From the NCBI RefSeq assembly GCF_016461715.1, contig NZ_JAEMUI010000004.1:186001-250000 (forward strand): a DNA stretch of 64,000 nt, read 5' to 3'. A program made the translations under genes and the position numbers. The notes beneath the pieces are model-generated. The model was not told the origin of the DNA and did no database searches. It saw only the letters and a program-made list of their open reading frames with translations. The stretch comes from Marinomonas spartinae (GTDB lineage: Bacteria > Pseudomonadota > Gammaproteobacteria > Pseudomonadales > Marinomonadaceae). Positions 44,498 through 53,336 of the stretch are shown in pieces. How positions within the stretch are numbered: the first letter of the stretch is position 1; the number at the start of each line of letters is the position of its first letter.

Positions 44498-44514
44498 AAT
44501 TGGTCATACCAATT
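44498..44514. promoter_or_regulatory. PdhR/LldR-type operator
   Basis: A perfect palindrome AATTGGTCATACCAATT (arms AATTGGT / ACCAATT, 3-base centre) lies 120 bases before the dehydrogenase start. It matches the known PdhR/LldR box (ATTGGTnnnACCAAT) and should bind the GntR protein encoded at 44836. From 44515 to 44835 the gap holds a DnaA-box-like TTATACACA (44627-44635) and a MITE. Confidence 0.8.
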
Positions 44515-44658
44515 GACCGTGAATATAGAGCAACAATAGAAATCAAGCCAGCTTTTGTCAAGTGGTTAAATTGGCGATATTTATGAATTTTAGCGACATT
44601 TTTGATTGGTTTTACCACTTTTTCACTTATACACAGAGAATAAACATCGCTATATCAA

Positions 44659-44741
44659 TGAGACCTTTGCACGATGTCACGAGCGACGCCAAGATGCGGC
44701 AAAAAAAGACGAGAAAGCGCAGTAGTCGTGAAAAAGTCTCA
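44659..44741. mobile_element. 83-bp MITE derivative, copy 3
   Basis: Both terminal repeats of the 141-bp element (TGAGACCTTTGCACGA ... GTGAAAAAGTCTCA) are present, but the middle is deleted. It sits between the operator and the gntR gene. Confidence 0.7.
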
Positions 44742-44835
44742 AAATGTATAAAAAACAAATAGGTCAGACCACTATAAAAAGTTAAATAGAAACAATGTGT
44801 TCCATACCATCCTTGAGCTAAAAAGGAATAACAAG

Positions 44836-45612
44836 ATGACGTCCGACTCATTCAGCCGTGTAAAACCACCAAAAATCTCCGATATCATTATGCAGCAATT
44901 GGAAAGCATGATCCTTGAAGGCAGCTTTACGCCAGGGCAAAAATTACCACCAGAACGGGAATTGGCCGCCCGCTTTGAGGTATCTCGCCCATCACTCAGA
45001 GAAGCCATTCAAAAGCTAATCGCACGGGGAATTTTATTCAGCCGACATGGTGGCGGTACTTACGTAGCAGACAACATTGGCAGCTCATTTGCGGATCCAT
45101 TACAAGACCTGCTTTGTGCCCATGATGAGTTTTTATACGATCAATTGGAGTTTCGCGACGCATTGGAAGGTTTATCATCTTATTATGCCGCCACGCGAAG
45201 TACCGAGGCCGATAGAGCCAAATTAACCCAATGCTTCCATGCCTTAGCCGAAGCTAACCAAGCACAAGACTTTGCCCTTGAAGCAAAGCTTGATGCCGAC
45301 TTTCATATGATCATTGCAGAAGCCGCCCACAATATCGTGTTGCTGCATACATTACGCAGTCTATACGCCGTGCTTGCTAGAAGTGTCTCGGCGAACTTGC
45401 AGAACTTGTTCAAACAACCTCAAGCAAGACAAGCGGTGATGGCACAACACAAAACCCTTTATGAGGCCATCATGGCGGGTGATGGCAACGCCGCCCGGGC
45501 GGCCGCACACGATCATTTGGTCTTTGTGGAAGATCATCTACTAAACAGGCAAAAAGAAGAAACGCGCATTCAGCGTTCATTACGTCGAAATGAACACCAA
45601 CCGCCCCATTAA
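44836..45612 (+). CDS. GntR/FadR-family regulator (PdhR/LldR-like)
   Basis: A 258-residue regulator. The GntR winged helix contains LPPERELAARFEVSRPSLREAIQKLIARGILFSRHGGGTYVAD (about residues 35-80). A FCD ligand domain follows, with the metal/ligand residues in DADFHMIIAEAAHN and AMAQH-like VMAQHKTLYEAIMAGD. The ATG at 44836 has AAGGA eight bases upstream; the frame opens 13 codons earlier. It is divergent from the lactate-dehydrogenase-like gene and probably represses it until lactate or pyruvate is present. Confidence 0.88.
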   Translation: MTSDSFSRVKPPKISDIIMQQLESMILEGSFTPGQKLPPERELAARFEVSRPSLREAIQKLIARGILFSRHGGGTYVADNIGSSFADPLQDLLCAHDEFLYDQLEFRDALEGLSSYYAATRSTEADRAKLTQCFHALAEANQAQDFALEAKLDADFHMIIAEAAHNIVLLHTLRSLYAVLARSVSANLQNLFKQPQARQAVMAQHKTLYEAIMAGDGNAARAAAHDHLVFVEDHLLNRQKEETRIQRSLRRNEHQPPH

Positions 45613-46977
45613 TTATCTTGCAGCAAACCAAACATTGTTTTTTATATTTTGTCGATAACACCAATACAAAGTGATGGCGCGAGCAACAAACAAAGCGGCT
45701 TGGCTTAACCATAAACCATGGTTTCCCAGCCCTTGAGACAGATACCAAACCGGAAAGAAGACACCTAATACGCAAAGAATCATGGTGTTTTGCATCTGTT
45801 TCACGCTGGTTGTACCAATAAATACACCGTCTAACATAAACGACCAAATACCCAACAGAGGATAGCTAATCAGCCAGGGTAGGTACAGAGCCGCATCGTT
45901 CCGAACACTTTGAACGCTTGTTAATAAAGCAATGATTTGATTGCCAAAAATCCAAAAAATAGCGACTAATATCAACGCCGCAAGTAGGGCCCAATAGGTA
46001 GAAAGACGCATCACTTTTTGGAAATTAGCTTTATCTTTACGACCATAGGACTCACCACATAATGCTTCAACAGAAAAGGCAAAACCATCTAACGCATTCG
46101 ATATGATCATTAAAAATGTCATTAACACCGCATTCGCCGCCAAGATATCATCTCCCTGACGCGCCCCTTGTGCGGTGAAAAAGAGCATCACTAACAAAAG
46201 CAAAATCGTCCGTACAAATAGGTATCGGTTTACTTGAATCAAGGCTATATACGACCGCCATTTAGCAAGCGCCTTCAGCGGTACTTGACCAGAAAAACCT
46301 TTTAAGCGGAAAAATGCCAGACCAATCGCAATGGTCACGCCAAGATATTGAGCCAGTAAAGTGCCCCAAGCGACCCCATCACTGGCCATGCCCATATGAT
46401 AGACCGCGATGTAATCGAATATCATGTTCGCAAGGTTAATCGCTAATAACATCCAAAGTGGGCCTTTGGAATATTGCACACCGAAAAACCAGCCAATTAA
46501 GGCATAGCCCGCTAATACCGCAGGCGCACTGAAAATTCGTATCTCACAATACAATCGAGCCCATGGTGCGACATCAGCACTGGGCGACATTAGATCGATC
46601 GCCAGATCAATAATCGGCCCACGAAATAGAATCAGCATTAAGCCGATAAACACTCCCATCAACACCGATTGCAATAATAGCTCTCGAACGCGCCGATCAT
46701 CCTCTTGTCCCATGGCTTGCGCTGTTAATCCAGTGGATCCCATGCGCAAAAATCCAAACGCCCAAAACAGGAAGCTAAAGATACTACCGCCAATCGCCAC
46801 GGCACCAAGAGGCGTTGCGCTCCCTAGATGACCCACCACCGCGGTATCCACCAAACCGAGAAGTGGCGTAGTGATATTCGACACCATGGGCGGCCAAGCC
46901 ATTCGCCAGATTTTTTTATGAAGAAGCGCATCAACTTGATAGGAATGACGCAGCTGTTGAAAAGATTTTTTGAGCAC
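45613..46977 (-). CDS. MATE-family efflux transporter (DinF-like)
   Basis: A twelve-segment MATE antiporter of about 454 residues. Conserved regions are IWRMAWPPMVSNITTPLLGLVDTAVVGHLG, STGLTAQAMGQEDDRRVREL and DGFAFSVEALCGESYGRKDK. It exports cationic drugs or metabolites by sodium or proton exchange. The frame opens at a TTG (47055), but those codons run through DnaA boxes and add an atypical hydrophilic tail. A GTG at 46977 preceded by AAGGA is the better start. It is convergent with the GntR gene with no gap. Confidence 0.85.
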   Translation of the reverse strand: MLKKSFQQLRHSYQVDALLHKKIWRMAWPPMVSNITTPLLGLVDTAVVGHLGSATPLGAVAIGGSIFSFLFWAFGFLRMGSTGLTAQAMGQEDDRRVRELLLQSVLMGVFIGLMLILFRGPIIDLAIDLMSPSADVAPWARLYCEIRIFSAPAVLAGYALIGWFFGVQYSKGPLWMLLAINLANMIFDYIAVYHMGMASDGVAWGTLLAQYLGVTIAIGLAFFRLKGFSGQVPLKALAKWRSYIALIQVNRYLFVRTILLLLVMLFFTAQGARQGDDILAANAVLMTFLMIISNALDGFAFSVEALCGESYGRKDKANFQKVMRLSTYWALLAALILVAIFWIFGNQIIALLTSVQSVRNDAALYLPWLISYPLLGIWSFMLDGVFIGTTSVKQMQNTMILCVLGVFFPVWYLSQGLGNHGLWLSQAALFVARAITLYWCYRQNIKNNVWFAAR

Positions 46978-46991
46978 TGGGAACGGATCCT

Positions 46992-47297
46992 TGTGGATAA
47001 TCGCTATATTGTGGATAACGGCAATACTATACACATCGCACTTTTTCAATCGCAAATGTGGAAAATAGTCCTAGTTATACATAATTAACGCACTTTTTTG
47101 CAGTAAAAAGCGCAATTTGGCGTGAAACACACTATGAAATGTTTGTTTTATGAACTGATACTGTATTTATCCACAGTGTTGAGAGAAAATATCGATCAGA
47201 CCAAGTTTAGCATAGAGGGATAACCGATTCTTTTTTCCACAATTATCTCTCAAATCAATGGAAAATTTGCTAAAATCACTGCTCATTTTTATACACA
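46992..47297. promoter_or_regulatory. cluster of DnaA boxes
   Basis: Four exact TTATnCACA boxes lie within 306 bases: 46992-47000 and 47010-47018 (minus), 47167-47175 and 47289-47297 (plus). Two TTTTCCACA boxes (47057-47065 minus, 47233-47241 plus) and one near match (47027-47035) add to them, in AT-rich DNA. The left half faces left and the right half faces right. This density is far above chance and resembles an origin or another DnaA-binding locus. Confidence 0.6.
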
Positions 47298-47298
47298 G

Positions 47299-47439
47299 AG
47301 AGACCTTTGCACGATGTCACGAGCGACGCTAAGACGCGGCAAAAACAGATGAGCAAGCGGAGTTTATCGCGATAAATAAGCATTTTGAGTCTGTTTTTAA
47401 CAAAGTATTGGCAAACGCAGTAGTCGAGCAAAAGGCTCA
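47299..47439. mobile_element. 141-bp MITE, copy 4
   Basis: A full-length element with more diverged right end (CGAGCAAAAGGCTCA). Its left end touches a DnaA box and its right end stops ten bases before the probable start of the globin gene, so it now forms the 5' region of that gene. Confidence 0.75.
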
Positions 47440-47449
47440 TAGTGATTTC

Positions 47450-47896
47450 ATGGAAAAGATACCGACGACAATGACAACGACTAATATACCCGTTTATGGC
47501 GAAGGCGATGGAACCTTACAAGCGGTTGGTGGTTTAACTGGGCTACAAACCCTAGTCGAAACCTTCTATCGCATCATGGGAAACACCCCTGAATTTCGCC
47601 CCTTGTTTGACATGCACCCTAGCAATCTTGAGCTAACCATCGACAAATTGGTGTCTTTTTTATCTGGTTGGATGGGCGGCGAAAAGTTATTTTCGAAAAA
47701 ATATGGGCCAATCAGTTTACCCCAAGTCCATGCACACTTAATCGTCACGGATAAAGAAAAAGCCATGTGGCTCAATTGTATGGCAGCCGCATTAGATGAA
47801 CTCGGCTACCCAAATGACTTAAAAGCTTACCTACTGCCTAAACTCGAATTTCCTGCTGAACGCATTCGACAAGTAAGCGCGGCGAGACATAATTAA
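47450..47896 (+). CDS. group II truncated hemoglobin
   Basis: A 2/2 globin of about 148 residues. Visible are a B-helix tyrosine in ETFYRIMGNTPEFRPLF, the KLVSFLSGWMGGEKLFSKKYG loop, the proximal histidine in LPQVHAHLIVTD and the group II tryptophan in EKAMWLNCMAAALDELG. Roles in O2 handling or NO/peroxide protection are typical. The frame extends upstream into a MITE (from a TTG at 47408), giving 14 extra codons that are element-derived. The ATG at 47450 is the likely start, although one at 47471 is possible. An AAAGG in the MITE end is the nearest ribosome-binding candidate. Confidence 0.85.
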   Translation: MEKIPTTMTTTNIPVYGEGDGTLQAVGGLTGLQTLVETFYRIMGNTPEFRPLFDMHPSNLELTIDKLVSFLSGWMGGEKLFSKKYGPISLPQVHAHLIVTDKEKAMWLNCMAAALDELGYPNDLKAYLLPKLEFPAERIRQVSAARHN

Positions 47897-47910
47897 CAAC
47901 CCCTCCCTAA

Positions 47911-47939
47911 CCCTCCCCTTGAAAAACAAAAGGGGAGGG
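47911..47939. terminator. G/C-rich hairpin after the globin gene
   Basis: A perfect 10-bp stem CCCTCCCCTT / AAGGGGAGGG with a 9-base A-rich loop. It lacks a clear T-run, so termination efficiency is uncertain. It is close to 3' ends of both convergent genes. Confidence 0.55.
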
Positions 47940-47995
47940 AACAGCAAGCCTAAACGCCTCCCCCTAGTAAGAGAGAGGTGTATATGGTTTACAAC

Positions 47996-48655
47996 TCACC
48001 GCTTACCCGCCAACGACTCTTGGGCGAGCTTCAATGCTTGATCTTGTTGTTCAACGCTAATGAAGGCTGGACGTGAGATGATGCGTTCAATATAAGCGTC
48101 AACGACTGGGCTCGTAGTAATCAATCCAAACATACGACACCATTTCAAGCTGATACCCCAAAGGATGTCGACAGCGTAAAGCTGTTCTCCCAGTAAATAA
48201 GGGCCTTTAGCTATTTGATCGAACACTGTTTTTAACATTTTGTCAAAACTACCGTAGGACGAGTGGAGTGCATCAACGGGAGAGCGATTAAAAGCTTGAT
48301 CGACCATGGCTGGTTCAAAACTGCTGCCTTGGTAGGCCATCCAGCGTAAATAGGCACCGCGTTTAGGATCACTGAAGCCGGGAGCCAATCCTTTTTCAGG
48401 AAACAGGTCAGCCAAGTATAGGTAACAAGCCACTTGTTCGGTCACAACGGTCCCCTTATGGACAAGCGTGGGGAATTTACCCAAGGGGTTTATAGCCAAA
48501 AACTCCGGTTGCTGATTTTCTCCTGCAGTTAAATTCAGAACTTCCATCTCATAGGGTATGCCTAATTCTTCCAGTAGAACCCAAACGCCACTGCTTCGGG
48601 TTTGTGGGGCATGGTATAGAGTAATAGTGTCGTTGTTGCGAAGAATGTTGCTCAT
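47996..48655 (-). CDS. glutathione S-transferase family protein
   Basis: A 219-residue GST. The thioredoxin-like N-terminal domain has TLYHAPQTRSSGVWVLLEELGIPYE (candidate Ser in RSSG), NPLGKFPTLV with the cis-proline, and a TEQVACYLYLAD segment for glutathione binding. The helical C-terminal domain ends LAQESLAG. The substrate is unknown. It is divergent from a WYL-domain regulator, its probable controller. Confidence 0.85.
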   Translation of the reverse strand: MSNILRNNDTITLYHAPQTRSSGVWVLLEELGIPYEMEVLNLTAGENQQPEFLAINPLGKFPTLVHKGTVVTEQVACYLYLADLFPEKGLAPGFSDPKRGAYLRWMAYQGSSFEPAMVDQAFNRSPVDALHSSYGSFDKMLKTVFDQIAKGPYLLGEQLYAVDILWGISLKWCRMFGLITTSPVVDAYIERIISRPAFISVEQQDQALKLAQESLAGKR

Positions 48656-48791
48656 GTCGGTTGCCTCAAAATTTGTTGTAAGTAATGGTGACTACATGAG
48701 CTATGTTAGAGACTAAAGCTGCCATCTTATGTCAGGTATTTCCTTTATACTGGCAAAATAAAATTCGCTTGGCACTATAAAGGAGAATCTC

Positions 48792-49751
48792 ATGCGAGCC
48801 AGCCGAATACTGAAACTTCTGATGATGTTACAGTCCCATGAGAAGGTCACCGCTCGCGCCTTAGCCGACGCCTGTGAAACGTCGATCCGTACTGTGTATC
48901 GGGATATCGAAGCACTTAGCGCAATTGGGGTTCCAGTTTACAGCGAACAAGGAGTACAAGGTGGCTATCGGCTGTTACACGGTTACCGTACTCGTTTAAA
49001 CGGGCTTTCTGCCAATGAAGCAGAAATATTATTTCTGGCAGGTTTATCTGGCCCAGCTCAAAAGATGGGGCTAGACACGACGCTTGCCGATGCGCAATTA
49101 AAACTAAAAGCAGCGCTGCCGGAAGACTTAAGACACGAGGCGGATCGCTTACAAAGCCGATTTTTATTGGATGCTCCGAACTGGTTTTTTGACGATGAAA
49201 AGGTTGCCTACTTGCCAAAGTTGATGACAGCCGTGTTGGAGCAACGGCTTATTGTCATGCAATATCAGAGTTGGAAAGGAGAAATAAAGCGTCAGCTCCA
49301 ACCTCTGGGCATCGTTTTAAAGGGCGGACAGTGGTATTTGATCGCGAAAGTAGACCGTGATATTCGGACATATCGCGTATCCCGTATTGAATTGCTGACG
49401 TTACTAGATGAAAATTTTGAACGCCCCAAAGACTTCAACTTAGTCGCATTTTGGCAAGATAGTTTACGTCGTATGGAAACACTCCAATTTCCGATTATCG
49501 CCGAGGTGCGCTTAACGGCGTTGGGTGTGAAGATCATGCAACACGTGTGCTCTTCTTATGCTGTGAATCAGGCAACGATTGAACCTGTGGATGATTCGGG
49601 TTGGCATCGTGCTAGGTTCCCAGTCGGAGACACACCGTACGGTTGTACTGAGCTGCTGCGTTTTGGAGCGGAACTAGAAGTCCTTGGCCCACCAAAACTG
49701 CGCTTGGCGATGGAGGAATTGGTATCATCTTTGGCTACGCTTTATCGCTGA
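48792..49751 (+). CDS. YafY-type transcriptional regulator (HTH + WYL domain)
   Basis: A 319-residue regulator. The N-terminal winged helix has RASRILKLLMMLQSHEKVTARALADACETSIRTVYRDIEALSA (about 2-45). The WYL domain (about 140-220) has IVMQYQSWKGEI, LQPLGIVLKGGQWYLIAKVD and TYRVSRI. WYL domains bind nucleic-acid or nucleotide-like ligands. AAAGGAGAA lies just before the ATG. It is divergent from the GST gene. Confidence 0.88.
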   Translation: MRASRILKLLMMLQSHEKVTARALADACETSIRTVYRDIEALSAIGVPVYSEQGVQGGYRLLHGYRTRLNGLSANEAEILFLAGLSGPAQKMGLDTTLADAQLKLKAALPEDLRHEADRLQSRFLLDAPNWFFDDEKVAYLPKLMTAVLEQRLIVMQYQSWKGEIKRQLQPLGIVLKGGQWYLIAKVDRDIRTYRVSRIELLTLLDENFERPKDFNLVAFWQDSLRRMETLQFPIIAEVRLTALGVKIMQHVCSSYAVNQATIEPVDDSGWHRARFPVGDTPYGCTELLRFGAELEVLGPPKLRLAMEELVSSLATLYR

Positions 49752-49834
49752 CATGCATCTCTGGGCTAAGCCGCGCTCTGATAAACTAATTCCTAAATCA
49801 TTAAGAATAATCAATTGGGTTAAAAAACTGCATG

Positions 49835-50605
49835 CTATTTTGAGTACATAAATAACTCGCTGCGATAAGCTATTTCTAATAGCCCTTCTTTTTCATATCG
49901 TGTGATCAGATCAGTAAGCTGATTAATAAAGGCTTCACCATGGGCAGTAATTGCTCGTTGCGCTTGTGTAGAAGAACGGCTCATACCAATAAATGCATTG
50001 GATGGGATCGTCATAACCCAATCATGGGTATGTAAAGTCACATTGCTTTTTGACCCAAAACTTTCTTTCATCTCTTGTAAAAAGTCGAATTTCCTATAGT
50101 AACGAGAATACCCTGGACTCATGCGCTCCAAAAGGGATTCATACTCATCCAGAAAGTCACTTCCTTCAAAATACCGATTATTTTGGATAACACCAAAAAT
50201 ACCTCCCACCTTCAGTCGACGGTCAATGGCAGACAGTAGGCTTGGTCGGTCCATCCACTGAAAAGATTGCGCAGCAATGATCAGGTCAATACTCTCCAGC
50301 CCAAGAAGAACGTCTTCAGCTTTACCTTTATGCCAGTTAACATCAGGAAACTTTCTTTTCCCATGATCAATCATGTCGGAGGAGATATCGATAGCATGGT
50401 AATGATGTGCTCTCCCTAACACCTCAATCATCGACTCCAAAGCAATCCCAGTCCCCGCACCAACATCAACCAGCGTTAGGTCTTTACGATGCTTCAATGA
50501 CGCCAGCAACGTCTCAAATAAAACACGAGGATAGCGAGGCCGATAGCTGTCATAGTCATCGGCCAACCCATCAAATTTTTCCTTTTGTTCATGTTTGATA
50601 GCCAT
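49835..50605 (-). CDS. class I SAM-dependent methyltransferase
   Basis: A 256-residue methyltransferase of the UbiE/type 11 group. Motif I is LVDVGAGTGIALESM (about residues 40-54), with the acidic residue in YHAIDISSDMIDHGK. Motif III is IDLIIAAQSFQWMD. A small molecule is the likely acceptor, but it cannot be identified. It stands alone, divergent from the MFS gene at 50759. Confidence 0.85.
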   Translation of the reverse strand: MAIKHEQKEKFDGLADDYDSYRPRYPRVLFETLLASLKHRKDLTLVDVGAGTGIALESMIEVLGRAHHYHAIDISSDMIDHGKRKFPDVNWHKGKAEDVLLGLESIDLIIAAQSFQWMDRPSLLSAIDRRLKVGGIFGVIQNNRYFEGSDFLDEYESLLERMSPGYSRYYRKFDFLQEMKESFGSKSNVTLHTHDWVMTIPSNAFIGMSRSSTQAQRAITAHGEAFINQLTDLITRYEKEGLLEIAYRSELFMYSK

Positions 50606-50758
50606 ACTAAAGAATCTTTTTCTTGAAATACTAGTTGTAAATGATCGAGTTTTATATCATCAAGCAGAACCTGTTAAGCAAATAGACATTTCTCGTCTTG
50701 CATATCGTAATTTGTTACTCGTTCGAATAAGCGTTTTACAATAAGGAAAGATAACCGA

Positions 50759-51985
50759 ATGATTCAACTAAATCAGTTACCTTTAAAAATGTGGGTATGG
50801 CTTGGCGCAAAACAGCTTTCGGATATCAGTGCATTTATAAATACAATTGTGATTAGTGTTTATGCCCTTTCATTATATGATAACCCAATAATACTCGGAT
50901 TTATCCTCGCCTTAAAAATGTCAGGCTCCGTGATGGGAGCATTTTTGACGCCTGTTTTATCTCGTTTTTGGTCTCATCGAATCATTCAAACAGCATCTGA
51001 CTATGCAAATGGAATAATAATGCTTGCTCTGGCTTTTAGTCCAGAACCAGCTCATCCAGCCCTTATTGTTGTGCTGCCTTTTTTTATGGGCCTATTTCAA
51101 GGCACATTCCATGTTTCACTCTATACACAAGTTCCTCAGTTTCTAGGTGCTAACTTTCGTCATCAAATGAATAGCCTTTTGGCCTCGATACATGGTATTG
51201 CAGTGGTGATAGGTGGTATTTTAGCAGGTATTTTATATGATTTTTTGCCTGTCCAAATGATATTTCTGATAGATGGTGGAACCTTTTTGTTATCAGGTGT
51301 TATATTTTTTGCTTTACGAATAAATAGCAATCAGCTCAACGTATCAGCTTCTGATAGACCCTCTTCTAAACCAGAAAAATTTGACATGGTCATGCTGAAG
51401 AACATCTGGATGATAGTTGGCGTTATCTTTATAGCACGTTTTATTGAGGCATTTGGCTCATCCACTCATAATGTAGGCTTTCCAATCCTATCAAGAGAAT
51501 TCAGTCTAGAAAACCCAGCCTTTCTTGTCGGATGGATTATGGCTTTATGGGGCGCAGGTAAAATTTTTGCATCAGTTATTACACCAATGGCTGTAAATAA
51601 ACTAAAACTATATTATTTAGACGAATCAAGCATTTTCATCTGTTTTTTAGCAATCACATTTCTTCTTTTCCTTGGCGTATTTTGGTCTAATAGTCTATGG
51701 GTAATTTTATTATTTTCATTTCTTGCTGGTATATTTGATGCCGCAACGGAAACCGTTTATTACGCCATTCTACAGCACTCTCCCGAAGGGTTAGCGACAG
51801 ATCGTTTGATCAGCATATCTTATTTTATTGAACGTGCTGGTATGGGTCTCGGTATATTATTAGTTGGTTATGCATTCTCTATTGCATCTACCAGTACAGT
51901 AAGCGGTATATTTTATTTAGTCTCAATCATCGCTAGCTTATTTTGCCTGGGGATCACTATAACTAAGGCTAAAGAGCAAAACTGA
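50759..51985 (+). CDS. MFS transporter
   Basis: A 408-residue protein with about twelve membrane segments (start QLNQLPLKMWVWLGAKQLSD). The loop between segments 2 and 3 (LTPVLSRFWSHRII) is a degenerate motif A. Layout resembles the EntS/MefA-type exporters. Codons are AT-richer than those of its right-hand neighbours, consistent with transfer. Substrate unknown. Confidence 0.8.
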   Translation: MIQLNQLPLKMWVWLGAKQLSDISAFINTIVISVYALSLYDNPIILGFILALKMSGSVMGAFLTPVLSRFWSHRIIQTASDYANGIIMLALAFSPEPAHPALIVVLPFFMGLFQGTFHVSLYTQVPQFLGANFRHQMNSLLASIHGIAVVIGGILAGILYDFLPVQMIFLIDGGTFLLSGVIFFALRINSNQLNVSASDRPSSKPEKFDMVMLKNIWMIVGVIFIARFIEAFGSSTHNVGFPILSREFSLENPAFLVGWIMALWGAGKIFASVITPMAVNKLKLYYLDESSIFICFLAITFLLFLGVFWSNSLWVILLFSFLAGIFDAATETVYYAILQHSPEGLATDRLISISYFIERAGMGLGILLVGYAFSIASTSTVSGIFYLVSIIASLFCLGITITKAKEQN

Positions 51986-52111
51986 ATAGGCCAGTTTTGC
52001 TAGGGAAGATAGGTGATGTTTTTAACCCATTATCGGTTCGAAGCACTTGATGAAGATTAGTCATCTTAAATGTTTCTGTCTCTCAACTCCCTTACAACAC
52101 GAAGCCGATAA

Positions 52112-53272
52112 TTATGTGGCTTGCTTAAACGGCAGCATTTCATGGGTATCTTGATGGTATTCCCGCACAGCTTGGGCTTCTTCCTCACAGAAGTTGCCAA
52201 TGGCTTCGCGGAAGCCTTCGTGGGCGATGTAGTGGACGCTGTAACTGAATACTGGCTCGAAACCACGGGCAATTTTGTGTTCCCCTTGAGTGCCTGGATC
52301 AAAATGCTGTAACCCTTTTTCCAAGCAAAACTCAATGCCTTGGTAGTAGCACGCTTCAAAATGCAGGCAATCCACTTCTTCCACACAGCCCCAATAGCGG
52401 CCATATAAAGAATGGTCATCGAAGAAACACCAAGAAGCGGCGATTGGCTCGTCGTTTTTATAGGCTTGTACTAAGAGAATCTGCTCGCCCATGGTTTCAG
52501 CTAACTGTGCGAAAAATTCGCGAGTCAAATAACCTTGCTGTCCACGTTTGGCGTAGGTAGATTGATAGCACAGGTAGAAAAAGTCGATTTCCGCTGGCGT
52601 TAGTTCACTGCCCAAGGTTCGCGTCAGTGTGATCCCTTGTTTAGCGACTTTGTCACGCTCTTTACGAGCCGCTTTACGCTTGCGACTGGCAAAGTGCGAA
52701 AAGTAATCTTCCATGTCTTGATAGCCCCGATTGAACCAATGGAACTGGCAAGAGATACGCTGCAGCAGATCTTCATTATGACGAAATAAATCCGCATGTT
52801 CTGGTTTGGTAAACAACAGGTGCCAGCTGGAAAAGCCGCGTTCTTGGTTCGCTTGGGTCATAACATCCGCAAGAGCAGGGTACAGATGGGCAAACTCAGC
52901 ATCATCCCCCTTTGGGTCCATATGGGAGAATAATCGAACGCCCGTCACAGGCGAAAACGGCACCGCCCAAATACGTTTCGGAAAGTAGTGCATACCATAA
53001 CGCTGGTAGGCATCCGCCCACGACCAATCAAAGACAAATTCTCCTTGGGAGTGCGTTTTTAAATAGGTCGGGGCAATGGCAAGAGGCGAGTCATCCTCGT
53101 TCATCACCAGAAGATATTCAGGATACCACCCCGTACCGTCGCCAATGCTTTGACTTTGCTCTAAGGCTTTATGAAAAGCAAACTGCGCAAAAGGATAACG
53201 GGTCTCACCAATGGCCGCTTGCCATCTTGCTTCACCAATTTGATCGACCGAATTAAACCATTGCGCTTTCAT
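52112..53272 (-). CDS. FemAB/GNAT-like protein (DUF482, COG3146 type)
   Basis: A 386-residue cytoplasmic protein of the acyltransferase-like family often annotated as peptidoglycan biosynthesis related. It has an N-terminal FAQFAFHKALEQSQSIGDGTGWYPEYL, a central RKRKAARKERDKVAKQGI basic stretch, and C-terminal AYKNDEPIAASWCFFDDHSLYGRYWGC and HFDPGTQGEHKIARGFEPV. The reaction is not established; aminoacyl or acyl transfer is the usual proposal. It is downstream of aroE on the same strand. Confidence 0.8.
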   Translation of the reverse strand: MKAQWFNSVDQIGEARWQAAIGETRYPFAQFAFHKALEQSQSIGDGTGWYPEYLLVMNEDDSPLAIAPTYLKTHSQGEFVFDWSWADAYQRYGMHYFPKRIWAVPFSPVTGVRLFSHMDPKGDDAEFAHLYPALADVMTQANQERGFSSWHLLFTKPEHADLFRHNEDLLQRISCQFHWFNRGYQDMEDYFSHFASRKRKAARKERDKVAKQGITLTRTLGSELTPAEIDFFYLCYQSTYAKRGQQGYLTREFFAQLAETMGEQILLVQAYKNDEPIAASWCFFDDHSLYGRYWGCVEEVDCLHFEACYYQGIEFCLEKGLQHFDPGTQGEHKIARGFEPVFSYSVHYIAHEGFREAIGNFCEEEAQAVREYHQDTHEMLPFKQAT

Positions 53273-53336
53273 ACTGCTTTCCTTTTTTGCCTATCTCGCT
53301 GAATCACTTCGCAGATTAACCAACTTATGTCACCGA

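Noticed and set aside
46978..47055. N-terminal extension of the MATE transporter from a TTG
   Set aside because: The added 26 residues are translated from DnaA-box sequence and do not resemble MATE N-termini. A GTG at 46977 has an AAGGA upstream.
46992..47297. Firm call of oriC
   Set aside because: DnaA boxes alone are not sufficient. No dnaA, dnaN, mnmG or rpmH neighbour and no clear 13-mer unwinding repeats are visible.
47408..47449. N-terminal extension of the truncated globin
   Set aside because: These codons are the end of a 141-bp MITE found elsewhere without a globin, so they are not ancestral coding sequence.
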